Of a stretch of DNA of 64,000 nucleotides, positions 46,930-59,481 are shown one piece after another; within the stretch, counting starts at the first letter, position 1; every line of letters starts with the position of its first letter. This DNA is from Moringa oleifera (Eukaryota > Streptophyta > Magnoliopsida > Brassicales > Moringaceae): the NCBI GenBank assembly GCA_021397835.1, contig JAJFZO010000896.1:5682501-5746500 (forward strand). Direction: 5' to 3'. A program made the position numbers and the translations under genes. The notes under the pieces were generated by a model. That model was given only the letters and a program-made list of their open reading frames with translations. It was not told the origin of the DNA and ran no database searches.

Positions 46930-48430
46930 ATGGCAAGATGAAATGGAAAAGAAGTTGCTGGTAAAGGAAGTAAACATGGTGATGATGTCACCTGTGAGGT
47001 TGCAGCTAGAAAGATTGAAGCATAGATAACATGAAAAGGATGCAATCATTAAGGAACTCAGGGGATGTAATAATCAATATGATAATGAAACCTAAGAGTT
47101 TGATTTTGATGATGACACAACTCACTGAGAGACTTGGGTAGTTATCATGCAAGGTATAGAGAACAAGATGGTGACAAAACACGCAAAACCCAAAATGTGA
47201 CATTCAAGAGTTCGAAGATAAAACCTATGTTGATAATTTTTTTTTATTGGCTTAATATGATAGAAAGAATAGTTGAGTTTTATGAACCACTAAAACATAA
47301 GAAAGTAAAGTTAGCTGCACTCAAACTTAGAAACAATGCATTTTTTTGGAAGGAGAATTTAAAAAGATAAAGAGAACATAAGGGGAACAATAAGATTGTG
47401 ACATGGGAAATAATGAAAAGGAAGTTAAATATAAAGTACTTGCCTAACAACTATAGGCAAGATATCTTTCTCAAAATTGATAATTTTTTAAAGGAAAAGG
47501 AACTTATGGTGGAGTCCACAACATAATTTAATAATTTGATGCATAAGGAGAGCTTGTAGAACCAAATGAGCAAACCATCGCTAGATACTTTAGGGGTCTG
47601 AAATATGAGATTTTTAAAGTGGTTAAACTTCTACCATACATGGTCATTGAATGATATGTGCTAATTGACTTTAAAAAATGAAAAGCAACAAGAGTTTGAA
47701 AAGGGATCATGGTATGGTTCCAAATATATGTATTAAAAGAGAGTTAATTCCAAGCCTACTCTCCTAAGCAAAGTGGTATCAAAGGGGCAAGAAAATGGTG
47801 AAGGACCTCCTACCAACAAGCAAACATCCAATTCTTCTACAACAAGTGGTAGGAAATGTTTCAAATGCCATGGTTTTGGGCATACTGCTTCTTATTGTCT
47901 GAGTAGAAGGATTATTACTTTAGTTGAGGATGTTAGTGATGGAGAAGAAGATGAAGGTAACAATGATCCAGAACATGATGGTAATGAGGATGAGATGACC
48001 TATGCTAATCATGGTATGTCCATTGTAGTGCAACATAACTTGAAAGTGTCCGAAGTGTCAGAGGATTAAAGTTAGGTGAGAAAGAACGTGTTTCGCACTA
48101 AATGTACTTTCCATGGTAAGGCATACTTAATGATTATTGGTAGTGGTAGTTTTGAGAACATGATATTCATGGAGATGGTGCAAAAGCTCAAATTCGACAC
48201 TATTCCACATTAAATCCTTACCAATTGTGTTGGTTGCAAAGGGGGGTGAAATTAAAGTGACTAAAAAGATGTTTAGTTTCATTTTCTATTAGAAAGAATT
48301 ATAAAGATGAAGTATGGTGTGATGTTGCCCCTATGGATGCTTGCCATTTATTGTAGGGTAGACCTTGGCTATAGATGCTTGTCATTTGTTATTAGGTAAG
48401 CCTTGGCAATATAATAAGAGGGTATAATTT
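46930..48430 (+). pseudogene. gag and protease relic of gypsy family L (U1)
   Basis: It starts ATGGCAAGA and hits a stop in place of Trp at codon 4. The capsid region continues in pieces (KLAALKLRNNAFFWKENL, then NNYRQDIF). An open frame at 47773-48069 holds the zinc knuckle CFKCHGFGHTASYC, spaced CX2CX4HX4C and intact, followed by an acidic stretch. After a stop come protease fragments (FENMIFMEMVQKLKFDTIPH, then CHLL-like pieces). Near 48330-48415 a segment of about 46 bp (GATGCTTG(C/T)CATTT with AGACCTTGGC / AAGCCTTGGC) is doubled. It ends abruptly against an AATT array. Confidence 0.83.
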
Positions 48431-49958
48431 TTTATACGATCCAGTTAAATATTAGGCATAACTAATGCTAAAACACAATTAAATGTTAAATCAAATTAAT
48501 TATTACGTTCATTTAATTATTAGACTTAATTAAATCTTAAGCTATATTTTATTAACCCAATTTAAGTCGTAGGCCCAATTATGAAAATTCAATTATTTAT
48601 TAAGTTAAATTTATAATATACTCAATTTTTAATTAGACCTAATTAAATGTTAAGGTTAATTAATTGTTGAGCACAATAAATTGATGGGCACAATTAACTA
48701 TTAACCTCAATTATATATTTGACCCCATTAAATATTAGATTCAATTCATGTTCTGATCTAATTAATAATTTAGGCCCAATTAATTATTTATTGTCTAATT
48801 TAACATAAGTTCAATTGTAGTTTAGGTTCAATTATATTTTAGCTTCATACATTCCTAAGTTCAATTATACACAGGTTTCATGCACGCTAAACTTAATTAA
48901 ATCTTAGACTCAATTATATTTTAGGACCAATTATTTATTAGTCATTTACCCAATTATAAATTAAGCCTAATGATTTATTAAACCTAAATATATATTAAAC
49001 TCAAATTTTTTATTAGATTTGGTTAAAAATTAGGCCTAATTAATGTTTTCTTAAAGTTAAATCTTAGGCCAAATTAATTATTAAGATCAATTAGTTGTTA
49101 GGCCAAACTATAAACTCATCTACATCTCAAGGCCAATTATATCTTAGACCTAGTTAATTATTGAGATCTGATATCTTTAGGCACAGTTACTTATTAGATT
49201 CAGTTATTTATATAGTTGAACTTTTAACCAAGCTTAATTAATTCTAAGACTCAATTAAATGTTCGGTAAATTATTTGCTAGGTTCAACAAATAATTAAGC
49301 TCATTTCCCTTTTAAGTCCAACATTTTATTAAGCATACTAACATATTAGGCCTAATTAATTTAATAACCTAATTTATATATTAAGCTAATCTTTTTTTAA
49401 ATACAAGTAAATTTTAGACTCAATTAATAATTTAACCCAACTAATTAATAGAATGAATGAATTGTTAAGTTAAATTAATTGTTAGGCTCAATTGCATATT
49501 GAGCTCAATTATTCATTTGATGCAATTAATTTGGATACGATCATATGTTAAACTCAGTTAGTTATTAGCTCAATTATATCTAAAGTTCAATTATAATTTG
49601 GATATGATCATCTCTTAGACTCAATTCATTTATAAGCTTGATTTTGTATGGGGGTTCAAGCATGCTATGCCTAATTATATGTTAAGGTCTATTAAATTTT
49701 AGAACCAATTATACTTTGGGCATAATTATTTATTTATCTCACTTCATTCTCGGACTCAATTATAAAATAAGCCACTAACTATTTATTAGACTTGATTTTA
49801 TATCAAACTCAATCTTTAATTAGATTTAACTAAATCTTATGTGCAATCAGTTCTTAGTCACAATTCAATCTTGAGCTCAATAAATCATTAAGCTTAATTA
49901 ATTGTTAAACTTAATTGCATCTTAAATCCAATTATATCTGAAATCAAGTAAATCATCT
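48431..49958 (+). repeat. AATT-rich minisatellite, array A5
   Basis: Forward-orientation units (TTAGGCCTAATTAAT, TTAAGCTCAATTATT), the same strand as 1-1618. It is bounded by gag sequence on the left and block copy 4 on the right. No gene is present. Confidence 0.8.
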
Positions 49959-51515
49959 TGAATCAAAAATTATAGAACTGACAATGATACATATTAATCA
50001 ACTAATTTTTTTAAAATAAACTATTTAAATTTAGAATTAAAGTTTTTTTTTGTTTGTGCACTTGACTGGTATTCACGTGAATAAGCATAACTAAATCAAG
50101 CTGGCAAGCAATATAATTAAAAATTAATTATAGAAAACACAATATTTTTTTCTATTATATTATGAATGAGATGGCTTCTCATTATTTTTTCCTGAATACA
50201 TCAACATTCTTAAAATAAAATCTAAAAAATATTTGATAAAAATTAAATGAAAAGAAAAACCATGTATAGTGCTCGCTTCTCATACATCTTCTTCAATGTA
50301 TTTCACATGTAAGTATCATATATGCAATACTTTTGTTTTTTAATTAATTTTTATGATGTTTATAGTGTATGATTAAGAAATAGGTTAACATTTAACTAAA
50401 TATCATAATACAATGAATAATTCAATATATAATATAATAAAATTTTTCTATCTTTTAATATTATCATCACAAATTATTAAAAGTGTGAAAATTCAAATTC
50501 AAATTCAAATCTACTCATTGAGAATAGTAATAATATAATAATAGTAATAATAACAATAAAGATAATTTCAATAATAAGAATAAAAAATTAAATTTGTAAT
50601 AACAATAATTAGAATAAAAATAAAATTTTAAATAGGATATTAAAAAGTTTAGCAAAATAAAAATAAAATTTTCATTAATAATGAAAAATAGAAAAATGGA
50701 AATTAAGGAGACATTAAATAAAATTTTGAAAATAAAAAGTGGTAAAATAAAAAATTACATGAAAATTTAAAAAACCAAAATATTTTAAAAAATAAAAAAT
50801 AAAAAATACAAAATAAAACAAACCCAAAAAAAAAAAAAAGATCTCCCTTTCTCTTACTATTTTCTGTAACAATCATTTATTTAACATTAATTTATCATAA
50901 AAATAATTTAAATGAAAACTAAACGTATAAATGGAAAAAAAAAAATCAAAAAGGATTCTATCTTTCTCTTAGGTTTATTTACAATGATCATTTTTTAATT
51001 AGAATAAGCACGATAAAAGATTTTTCTTTCTCACATATTGTGCTCATTTTCCTAAATCACAACGACACCAACTATTTCTTAAACTCAGATAAAGACAGAG
51101 AAAAATTGAGAATATACATTTCTCTTTCAATTCATCCCCTAATTGTCAACTCACCATTATTACGTTACGACTTCTTCACGTCAATCACCGAGGACACCCA
51201 CCACGAGGTTAGTTATTCTTCTGATCCATCAATAATTTATCTCTTATCTCTAAAGTTATGATTGCAGCAGAGACCACCACATTACGATGTTGACCATCAA
51301 GGTTCTAAGGACCACTTTATAATTGTCTTGAGCAATAAATTATAGATTTCTTTTTTCAAGATCAAACATTTTTTCTATCTCATTAATCTATGTGAATAAA
51401 TTTATATATATGAATTGGATTAATTTTGGTAACATATTTTTAGTTTTGTCTCATATGTAGATTTGTACCCTAAAAAGTCGATGTGGAAGATGGATTGATT
51501 TGCAACATGGTTTTT
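49959..51515. repeat. Dispersed AT-rich block, copy 4 of 4
   Basis: It shares the series of landmarks with copies 1-3 (GCACTTG(A/G)(C/T)TGGTATTCA near 50057, microsatellite 50520-50590, CTCCCTTTCTCTTACTATTTTCT near 50840). The gene-like extension is present from 51010 and includes an open frame 51040-51261. A donor-like GAGGTTAGT follows CACCCACCAC near 51207. It ends at about 51515 in G-rich repeat. The frame product is not recognised. Confidence 0.7.
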
Positions 51516-52343
51516 TCAGTTTTAGAACTAAGGTCTAGGTTTAGGGTCTAAGTTGTATAGTTTATGGCTCAAATGTCCATGATCTAGGGTTCTAGGGTCT
51601 AAGGATTAGGGTTTTAGGGTTTAGGGTTTTACGATTTTAGGTCCAAAGTCTAAGGTTTAGGTTTATAAGTCTTAGGTAGGGTTTAGAGTTTTATAGTTTT
51701 AGGTATAAGTTCTAAGGTTTAGGTTAATTTATAACTCTTAGGTTTAGGGCTTAAGGTTTGTGATCTAGGTTCTAAGGTCTAAGGTTTTAAGATTTTAAGA
51801 TTTCAGGGTTTTAGAAACTAGGTTTGTGATCTAAGCTTTAGGGTGAATGTTTTAGGATTCCAACTTCTAAGGTTTCGGGTTTAAGCTCTAAGATATAGAT
51901 TAGGTCTAGGGTCTAGTCCATGATCAAAGGTTTAGAACCTAAGGTCTAAGGTTTAGGAATTTAGGCTTTGTATAAGGTTTAAGGGTCCTTAATCTAGGAT
52001 ATAGGGCCTACAATTTTAGAATTGAGGAATTAGGGACTAAGGTCCAAGGTTTAGGCTTTAGCGCCAAGGATTTAGGGTGTATGGGTTTCAAGGTCTAGGG
52101 TTTAGGGTATTATTGTCTTAGTGTCTATTATCTAAGGTTTGAAGGTTGTAAGGTCTAGTATTACAATCTAAGGCCTAAGTTTTAGAGTTTTTAAGTTTGT
52201 AGGTCTAGGGTCTATAGTCTAACATGTTGGTGTAGGGTCTAGTGTCTAAATGAATAAGTCATAGATCTAAGTCCTTGCTTTTGGGGTTTATAAGGTCTAA
52301 GGCCTAGGGTTTAGGTCTATGGGTTATAATTTAGGGTTTAGGC
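51516..52343 (+). repeat. Telomere-like repeat, G-rich (unit U2)
   Basis: It contains the same landmark as the long arrays (ATATAGATTAGGTCTAGGG near 51893) and TTTAGGGTATTATTGTCTTAG near 52105, also found near 56330. This marks it as a third copy of the higher-order repeat. Confidence 0.8.
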
Positions 52344-52991
52344 TGATAACGAATTTTGATTGAACATTATTTGGAATGAAAATAATGTAACTTTGCTGAA
52401 AATTTTGTTTATAAAATACAAGCATAGGTTTGAATAGATTTGAATGAAAATAAAAGATAAAAGGCTCACCAGTTACAGGGTTACCAAAGAGATACAAAAA
52501 ATCACCACCTTAAAGACAATGATAAGGATACAAAAACTTCATAACCAGTCTCACAGGGTTACATATGAGCATTGCCCTAAGAGATACAGAGATGTTTCTT
52601 ACTACTTAATGGTTTTGAACTAAAAAGATACAGTGGTGAAAGAGAGAAATGAAAGAGCTTCTGCATATACAATTAAAGTCTAAGCTAACCTAAATATCTA
52701 AAGCATTAAAATAAATGCTAGTGCATGAAACAAACTTCTATTCTTTGGATCTTCAAAAAATAATTAAGTTTTTACTAATAGCTAGCTCATTCAATGCATT
52801 TGTTTTAGAAAAATAAATGGATTTAGTAGGTTGAAATAACTCTCTTGAAAATTGTTAAGGTGCATGCCAACTGCCTACCACTAAAGAAGCATTAGTAACT
52901 TCCTTTCTTTAATATCTTCCCAAGGTGCCTACCAATTGTCCATCACATATCATCATGGGCTGAATGTGGTAACATAGGCACTCTTGTCTCA
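52344..52991 (-). mobile_element. LTR of gypsy family L in U2
   Basis: The 648-bp LTR runs from TGATAACGAATTTTG to CACTCTTGTCTCA. The right flank is ATGATTTAT, matching the right flanks at 45391 and 57190. Confidence 0.8.
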
Positions 52992-53230
52992 ATGATTTAT
53001 GGTCTAAGGCTTAAGCTCTAGGGTGTAGGATCTATGGTTTAGGGTCTAGGGTCCATGGTTTAGGGTCCAAAGCATAAGAATTTAGGGGTCTAGAGTCCAA
53101 GGTTAAATGGTCAAGGGGAGATTTTTAGGGTCTGGAGTCTAGGTTTTAAGGTATAAGAGTCAAGGATCTAAAGTTTACGGTTCTAGGATTTAAGGTTCAA
53201 GGTTGAGTGTTAGGGTTGAAGGGTCTAAGG
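52992..53230 (+). repeat. Telomere-like repeat between two LTR pieces (U2)
   Basis: It corresponds to 45391-45595 and 57190-57424 and ends in the shared GTCTAAGGTGATAC junction. Confidence 0.75.
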
Positions 53231-53257
53231 TGATACCATATTATTATGGAACAGTGT
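53231..53257 (-). mobile_element. Minimal LTR fragment of gypsy family L (U2)
   Basis: Only TGATACCATATTATTATGG and the following ACAGTGT remain of the LTR before C-rich repeat begins. The position equals that of the longer fragments in U1 and U3. Confidence 0.6.
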
Positions 53258-54222
53258 CTAACCTTAACCCTAAATCCTCAATGACTTAAACACTTACATT
53301 AAACCTTAAACACTAAACCATTTAAACACTTACCTTAAATACTAAACACTAAACCATTTAAACACTTACCTTAAACCCTAAATCATAAATGCTAAATATT
53401 AAACTCTAAATCCCAAACACTAAACTATCTTGAAACCTTAAACCAAAAACCTTAAATCCTAAACACACATTCCTAAACCCATAACTCCAAACCTTAAGTC
53501 TTAACTATACTTTAAATCATAACTTATAAATCATTAATATTGATTCCTAAACCCTAAACCCTAAATTCTAAAGTTTAAACCTTAAACCTTAAAACCTAAC
53601 CCTTAACCGATAAACCTTAAGCCTTAAAAGCTAATTCCTAGGCCCTTAAACATAAACTTTAAACTATAAACCATAACCCATAACCCCTACATCTTAACAT
53701 CAAGTGCCTAAATCCTAACCTTTAAACCTGAAAGCTTGGCCCTTAATCCTAAACGCAAACCCCGAAGCCTTAAATCTAAACCTTAATCCCTAAACCGTTA
53801 ACACTAAACCACAAAGCCTAACCCGCAACCTTAACCAACTCATCACTGAACCATAACCCTAACGCTAAACTAGAACACTAACTAGGCCTTAACTCCTAAG
53901 CTCTAAACCGCAAGTCCTAAGCCCTAACTGCTAAACCTTAAACTCAAACCCATCACCATAAACCCAAATCCCAAAACCCTAAATCCTTAACCTTAAACCC
54001 ATAAACCATAATCACTAAGCCCTAAACACTAAACCCTAAACTTAAAATGTAAAACCTTAAACAATAAATTGTAATCGGTAAACCCTGAACCTTAACTAGT
54101 AAACCCTAAAGATGAGCCTTGAACACTAAACTCCAAACCCTATACATTCTAAATCCCTAAACCTTAAAATCTAAAACCTAAACCCTAAATGTTGAGCCTT
54201 AAACCTTAACCATTTAACCTTC
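53258..54222 (-). repeat. Telomere-like repeat, C-rich (between U2 and U3)
   Basis: CCCTAAACC and CCTTAAACAC units. At 53287-53375 a ~35-bp unit with CTAAACCATTTAAACACTTA is repeated two to three times almost exactly. The array ends at the strand switch near 54222. Confidence 0.8.
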
Positions 54223-56539
54223 ACGTCTATATTTTATGGTTTGGTGTCTTAGGATTTTTGGGCCTACAGTCTAGGATTTTAATGTTTCAAGAGAGTGGTC
54301 TGGGATTCTCAGTTTAGTATCCCAAATCCAAGGTCTAGGGTCTTCTTTCTAGGGTTGAGCTTTATGTCTTAAGGTATTAGGTTTAAGGTCTTTTATGACC
54401 TAGGTTCTATGGTATTAGGTATATGTTCTATGGTTTAGAGTCAAGGTTCAAGGGGTTTTGAGTTCAAGGATCTATGGTTTTGGGGTTGAGGAGTTATGGT
54501 CTAGAGTTTAGGTTTTCAGGTCTAAGGTTTAGAGTCTAATATTTAGGGTCTAAGATTTACAATATAGGGCATAAAGTGTAAAGTCTAGGGCTTAGGGTCA
54601 ATAAGATCAATATTGTTAGTTGTATAGTCTAGGATTTTAGGGTCTAAGTTCTACTATCTAGGTCTAGGATTTAGTTCTATAGTCTAAGGTTTTGGGCCTA
54701 AGGTCTTCATTCTTGGGTCTAGGCTTTTTGGCCTAGGGTTTTAGGTTTTGGGATCTAGACACTAGGGTTTAGGTTTAATGTCTAGGGTTTGAGGTTTATA
54801 GGTCTAAGGCCTTGGGTCTTGTGTTTAAGTGGCTAGGGTCTTCAATCTTTGGATTAGTTTTGGATCTATGGTTTTCGGGATTAGGGTCCTTAGTGTAGCA
54901 TTTTAAGCTTAGAGTTAAGGTATAGGGTTTAGTATCCTAGGTCTAGGTTTTAAGATTTAGTATTTAAGAATAGGGGCCAAGTGTTAAGGGTTTAGGTCTG
55001 GGATCTGAGGTCTAAGGTAAAAAGTCTAGAGTATAGGAATTAGCCTGTAGGGTGTAAGGTCTAATGCCTAAGTTTTAGGAAACAGAGTCTAGGATCTAGG
55101 GTTTAAGAATTATGGTCTTTGTTTTAGGGTCTAGGGTTCAGGTTCTAGGATCTAGGATCTATGTTTTATAGTCTAGGTCTAAGGTAAAGGGTATAAGTTT
55201 AGAGTATTAATAATTGGAGTTTAGAACTAATGTTTATGGTCCAAGTTATAAGGTCTAGTGTTTAGGTTTTAAGGTCTAGGTCTACGGTATAATGTCTATG
55301 AATTAGTGTTCTAAGATCGAGGCTCTATGGTCTATGGTCTAACATATAGGGTCTTATGATTAAGATCTCCAAGGTCTATGGTCTTAGGTCCAGGGTCTAA
55401 GTTTTAAGTTTTAGAATTTTAGAGTCTTGGGTGTAATGTGTATGGTTTTAGGATCTTGGGTGTAAGGTCTAGGATTTGGGTTTAAGGACTACGATTTAGG
55501 GTAAGGTCTTGGGTCTGAGGTACAAGGTCTAAGGTCTATGGTCTAGGGCCTAGGGTACGGGGTCAATGGTTTTAGGTGCAAGTTCTGGGGTTAAGGTTTT
55601 ACAATCTAGGTTGGAGGTTTAATGTATAAGGTTTTAGGATTTTAAGGTTATGTCTTAATTTTGGTTTTAAGGTGTAAAGGTCTAAGGTCCTAAGTATAGG
55701 GTTTCAGAGTTTTAAGGTTTAGGTTCTAAGGTATTGGGTCTAAGGTCTAGAACATAAGGCCTTAAATCTACGGTTTAGGTTCAAAGGTTTAGGATTTATG
55801 GTCTGGGGCTTGGATTTACCATTGAGGGTCTAGGATCTAAGATTTAAACTTTAGAGTGTAGGGTTTAGGATTTAAAACTAAGGCCTATGGTTTAGGGTCT
55901 AAGATGTGTAGTTTATAGGTTCATGATCTAGGATTTTAGGATTTAGAGTTTTATGGCTTTAGGTCTAGGGTCTAAGGTTTAGGTTTTAAGGTCTTAGGTC
56001 TAGGGCCTATGGTTTACGGTCTAGGTTCTAATGTCTAAGGTTTTAGGATTTTAAGGTTTTAGAAACCTGGACTATCATCTAAGCTTTAGGGTAAATGTTT
56101 TAGGATTCCAACTTCTAAGGTTTAGGGTTTAAGCTCTAAGGTATAGATTAGCTCTAATGTCTAAGTTACAAGTTTTAGGGTCTATGATCTAAGGTTTGGA
56201 ATCAATAGTCTAAGGTTTAGGAACTTAGGCTTTGTCTAGGCTTTAGAGGTTCAGGATTAAGGATCTAAGGTTTTAGCATTGAGAATTAAGGGCTAAGAAT
56301 TTAGGGTCTATGGGTTTTAGAATCTAGGGTTTAGGGTATTATTGTCTTAGAGTTTAGGGTTTGAAGGTTGTAAGGTCTATGGTCTAGATTTTAGAGTTTT
56401 AAGGTTTTTCGATCTAAGGTCTACAGTTTAAGTTATGGGGTGTAAGGTCTAGTGTCTAAGTTGATGGGTCTTAGATCTAAGGTCTTGATTTTGGGGTTTA
56501 AAAGGTAAAGGCCTATGGTTTAGAGTTTAGGTTGTAAGG
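54223..56539 (+). repeat. Telomere-like repeat, G-rich, long array in U3
   Basis: About 2.3 kb, homologous to 41233-44771 but shorter. It opens with ATTTTATGGTTTGGTGTCTTA and GGGCCTACAGTCTA, parallel to the start of the U1 array. It shares the GATTAG(G/C)TCTA landmark near 56135. No gene is present. Confidence 0.82.
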
Positions 56540-57189
56540 TGACACTATATTTTGACGAAACAATATTTGGAATGGATATAATGTATCTTTGTAATAATTT
56601 TTTTTTTAGGAAATACAAGCACATGTTCGAACAGATTTGAATGAAAATAGGAGATAAAAGGCTCACTACTCATAGGATTACCAAAGTGATAGGAAAAATC
56701 ACCACCCTAGGGAAAATGAACAAGGATACGAAAACCTCATGACCCACCACTCGCAGGGTTACAGATGAGCACCACCCTAAGAGATACAAATATGTTTCTC
56801 ACCACTCAATGGCTTTGAACCAAAGAGATACAAAGATGAAAGAGAGAAATCAAAAAGTTTATGCACTTGTAATCAAAGTCTAAGCTACTTTCAATGTCTA
56901 AAGCATCAAAAAATACTAATACGTGAAACAACCATTCATGCTATGGGTCTTCGAAAAATTATAAGTTTTTACTAATAACTACCTTATTCAATGCATTTGT
57001 TTGACAAAAATAAATGAAGTCAATGGATCAAAATAAGTGTCTCTTGCAAATAGTTAAGGTGCATGCCAACTGCCCACCACTAAAGAAGCTTGCATAACTT
57101 CTTCTCTTGAAAATCCTCCAAGGTGCATACCAACCGTCCATCACGAAGTATCATGGGTTGAATATAGTAACATAGGCACTCCTTTGTCA
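56540..57189 (-). mobile_element. LTR of gypsy family L in U3
   Basis: The 650-bp LTR runs from TGACACTATATTTTG to CACTCCTTTGTCA, flanked by TAAGG and ATGAT exactly as in U1. Confidence 0.82.
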
Positions 57190-57424
57190 ATGATTTTGGG
57201 TCTAGGGTTCAAGCTCTAGGTTGTAAGGTCTATGGTATATGGTCTATAGTTTAGAGTCTAGTGCATAAGAGTTTAAGGGTCTAGAGCGCAAGGTTGAGTG
57301 GTCAAAGGTCTAGAGTTTTAGGGTCTAGAGTCTAGGTTTTAGGGTATAAGAGTCAAGGGTCTAAAGTTTAGGGTTCCAAGATTTAAGGTTTAAGATTAAA
57401 AGATTAGGGTGGTAGGGTCCAAGG
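57190..57424 (+). repeat. Telomere-like repeat between two LTRs (U3)
   Basis: It corresponds to 45391-45595, with the shared words GTGCATAAGAGTTTAAGGGTC and GTCCAAGGTGATAC at the right border. Confidence 0.75.
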
Positions 57425-57742
57425 TGATACATCATTATGATGGAATAGTGTTTGGAATGAAATGATATGACTTAGCTTGAAATTTTTTTAAAAAATACCA
57501 AGCACAAGTTCAAACAAATTTGAATGAAAATAAGGAACAAAAGGCTATCAAGTTTAATACCAAGGAGATAAAAAAATCATCACCCTAAGGACGATAAACA
57601 AAGATAGAGAAATCTCGCGATTCACCACTCGAAAAATTACAGATGGCACCACTCTATGAGATATAAAGGGGTTTCTCACCACTCAAAGGTTTCTAACCAA
57701 AGAGATAAGAAGATAAAAGGGAGGGAAAGAGTGAAACAAGTG
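57425..57742 (-). mobile_element. LTR fragment of gypsy family L (U3)
   Basis: About 318 bp from TGATACATCATTATG, ending at the same internal LTR position as the U1 fragment and joined to the same C-rich sequence. Confidence 0.75.
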
Positions 57743-58455
57743 TGCTAAATCTTAAAATCATTAGACCTAGACCCCAAAACCCTAGATTGCATACCTTAAA
57801 ATCCCAAAACCTAAAAACACTAAATCCTTAGGTCTTAGACTTGAGAGTTTGACTGTAAAACCTTAAACCCTAAATCTTTAAACCCTAAAAACATAGATCT
57901 TAGACCCCTTCGAAAGCCCAAAACACTAGACTTGATACCTTAAAGCCTTAGATTCATAGTACTAAAACCCTAGACCTTAAACCATGATCTAAAACTCTAA
58001 ATCATAAAATCTTAAAACCTAAGACATTAGACCTTAAAATCCTAAAGATGAAAACACTAAAAACAAAAACATAAAATGTTAACCCGAGAACCTTGACCCT
58101 GATTCCGACCCAAGACCTTAGAAATCTAACACTATACCCTAAACCCTGAATCTTAAAACCTAAAACATTGACAACACCCTAGCCCAAAAAACTCTAAACC
58201 TAAAACCTTAGAAACATAAACAATAAACTTTAGACCTTACACCGTAGACCCTAGGTCTTAAATCCCTAAAACCATAAAACCATAAAACCCTAGGCCCTAG
58301 AACCTAAAACCCTAGATCATAGACTTGAGACCCTAAAATCCCATAACCCTATAGCCCAAAAATGTGGACGCTAGACACTAAACTTGAAGCCCTAAAACTT
58401 AGACTGTAATTTGTAAGTAATAGACCCTATACCCTGATAACTAAACCTTAGATCC
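57743..58455 (-). repeat. Telomere-like repeat, C-rich (U3)
   Basis: It aligns with 45919-46540, including the common TAATTTGTAAGTAATAGAC (58407) and TTAGATCCCATG words near its end. Confidence 0.8.
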
Positions 58456-59160
58456 CATGCACTAGTATAATTTGCAAGTTTGAAAAAGGATCATGATATG
58501 GCTCCAAAGATATGTATTCAACGAGAGTTAATTCCAAGCTTGCTCTCCTAAGCAAGGCGATGTCAAAGGGGCAAGAAAATGGTGAAAGATCTCTTGACAG
58601 CAAGCAAACATCCAATTCTTCTACACCAAGTGAAAGGAAGTGCTTTCAAATGTCATGGTTTTAGGCATATTGCTTCTTATTAGTGGAAAAGTACGCAGTA
58701 GAATTTGATAATTTGATGCCAATGGAGAGCTTGTAGAACCAGAGGAGCAACCTATTGGTAGATACCTTGGGAGTCTAAAATATGAGATTTCTAAAGTGGT
58801 TAAACTTCTATCATATTGGTCATTGAATGATACGTGCAAGTTGACTTTAAAAACTAAGAAGCAACAGAAGTTTGAAAAGGGATCATGGTATGGTTCCAAA
58901 GATGTGTATTCAAAGAGAGTTAATTCCAAGCCTACTCTTCTAAGCAAGGCGGTGTCAATGGGGCAAGAAAATGGTGAAGGATCTTTTGATAGTAAGCAAA
59001 CATGCAATTCTCCTACACCAGGTGTTAGGGAAGGCTTCAAATGTCATGATTTTAGGCATATTGCTTCTTATTGTCCGAATAAAAGGATCGTTACTTTAGT
59101 TGATGATGTTAGTGATGGAAAAGAAAGTGAAGGTAACAATGACCTAGAACATAATGGTAA
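58456..59160 (+). pseudogene. gag relic of gypsy family L (U3), internally duplicated
   Basis: After ~15 bp of LTR (CATGCACTAGTATAA) the sequence jumps into gag; the part equal to 46560-47690 is deleted. The stretch AAGGATCATG(A/G)TATGG to CATATTGCTTCTTATT is present twice (58487-58681 and 58877-59070), separated by an upstream gag piece. The second copy lies in a frame (58796-59305) with EGFKCHDFRHIASYC, a zinc knuckle whose first cysteine is glycine, then RIVTLVDDVSDG. The frame is cut at 59160 by CACTA-2; codons beyond are transposon sequence. Confidence 0.82.
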
Positions 59161-59163
59161 TGA
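59161..59163. repeat. Presumed target-site duplication TGA, left of CACTA-2
   Basis: The three bases directly before CACTACAAG. The partner copy lies outside the window, so this is only expected. Confidence 0.4.
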
Positions 59164-59189
59164 CACTACAAGAAAAAGTGGATTATTTC

Positions 59190-59400
59190 ACACTAGATAT
59201 TTCACAGTTTTAATAACAACTGTGAATAAAAGGATTTTTATTCATAGTTGTAATAAAACTATGAACAAAGTTTTTTTTTATTCACAGTTGTTACTAAAAC
59301 TGTGAATAAAAGATATTATGTTCACAGTTATGCTTATAACTATGAACTAAAAAAAAGTTTTTATTCACAGTTATGTTTATAACTGTGAACAAAAGAGATG
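59190..59400. repeat. CACTA-2 subterminal palindromic repeats, outer cluster
   Basis: Five or six ~30-bp imperfect palindromes, TTCACAGTT(N)6-9AACTGTGAA, are spaced every ~35 bp. Each could form a hairpin and each can be read by a binding protein on either strand. The sequence family differs fully from the TAGCGACAG type of CACTA-1, so the two transposons belong to different families. Confidence 0.8.
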
Positions 59401-59481
59401 TGCACCATTGAATTTTTTTGCCTTTGTTACAAGTTTTCCTTTCTTTTCTTCTTCCGTTTCTTTAACCCCCTCCTGAATCAG

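Noticed and set aside
48431..49958. Centromeric satellite
   Set aside because: The unit is about 17-18 bp and strongly diverged, arrays are short and mixed with transposons; no regular ~150-180 bp monomer is visible.
40746..58455. True telomere or functional telomeric tract
   Set aside because: Perfect TTTAGGG runs are only one or two units, orientation switches several times, and retrotransposons are embedded. It is a degenerate interstitial repeat.
58621..59040. Minus-strand open frame of 139 codons
   Set aside because: It is antisense to the gag relic, whose zinc-knuckle and other motifs lie on the plus strand.
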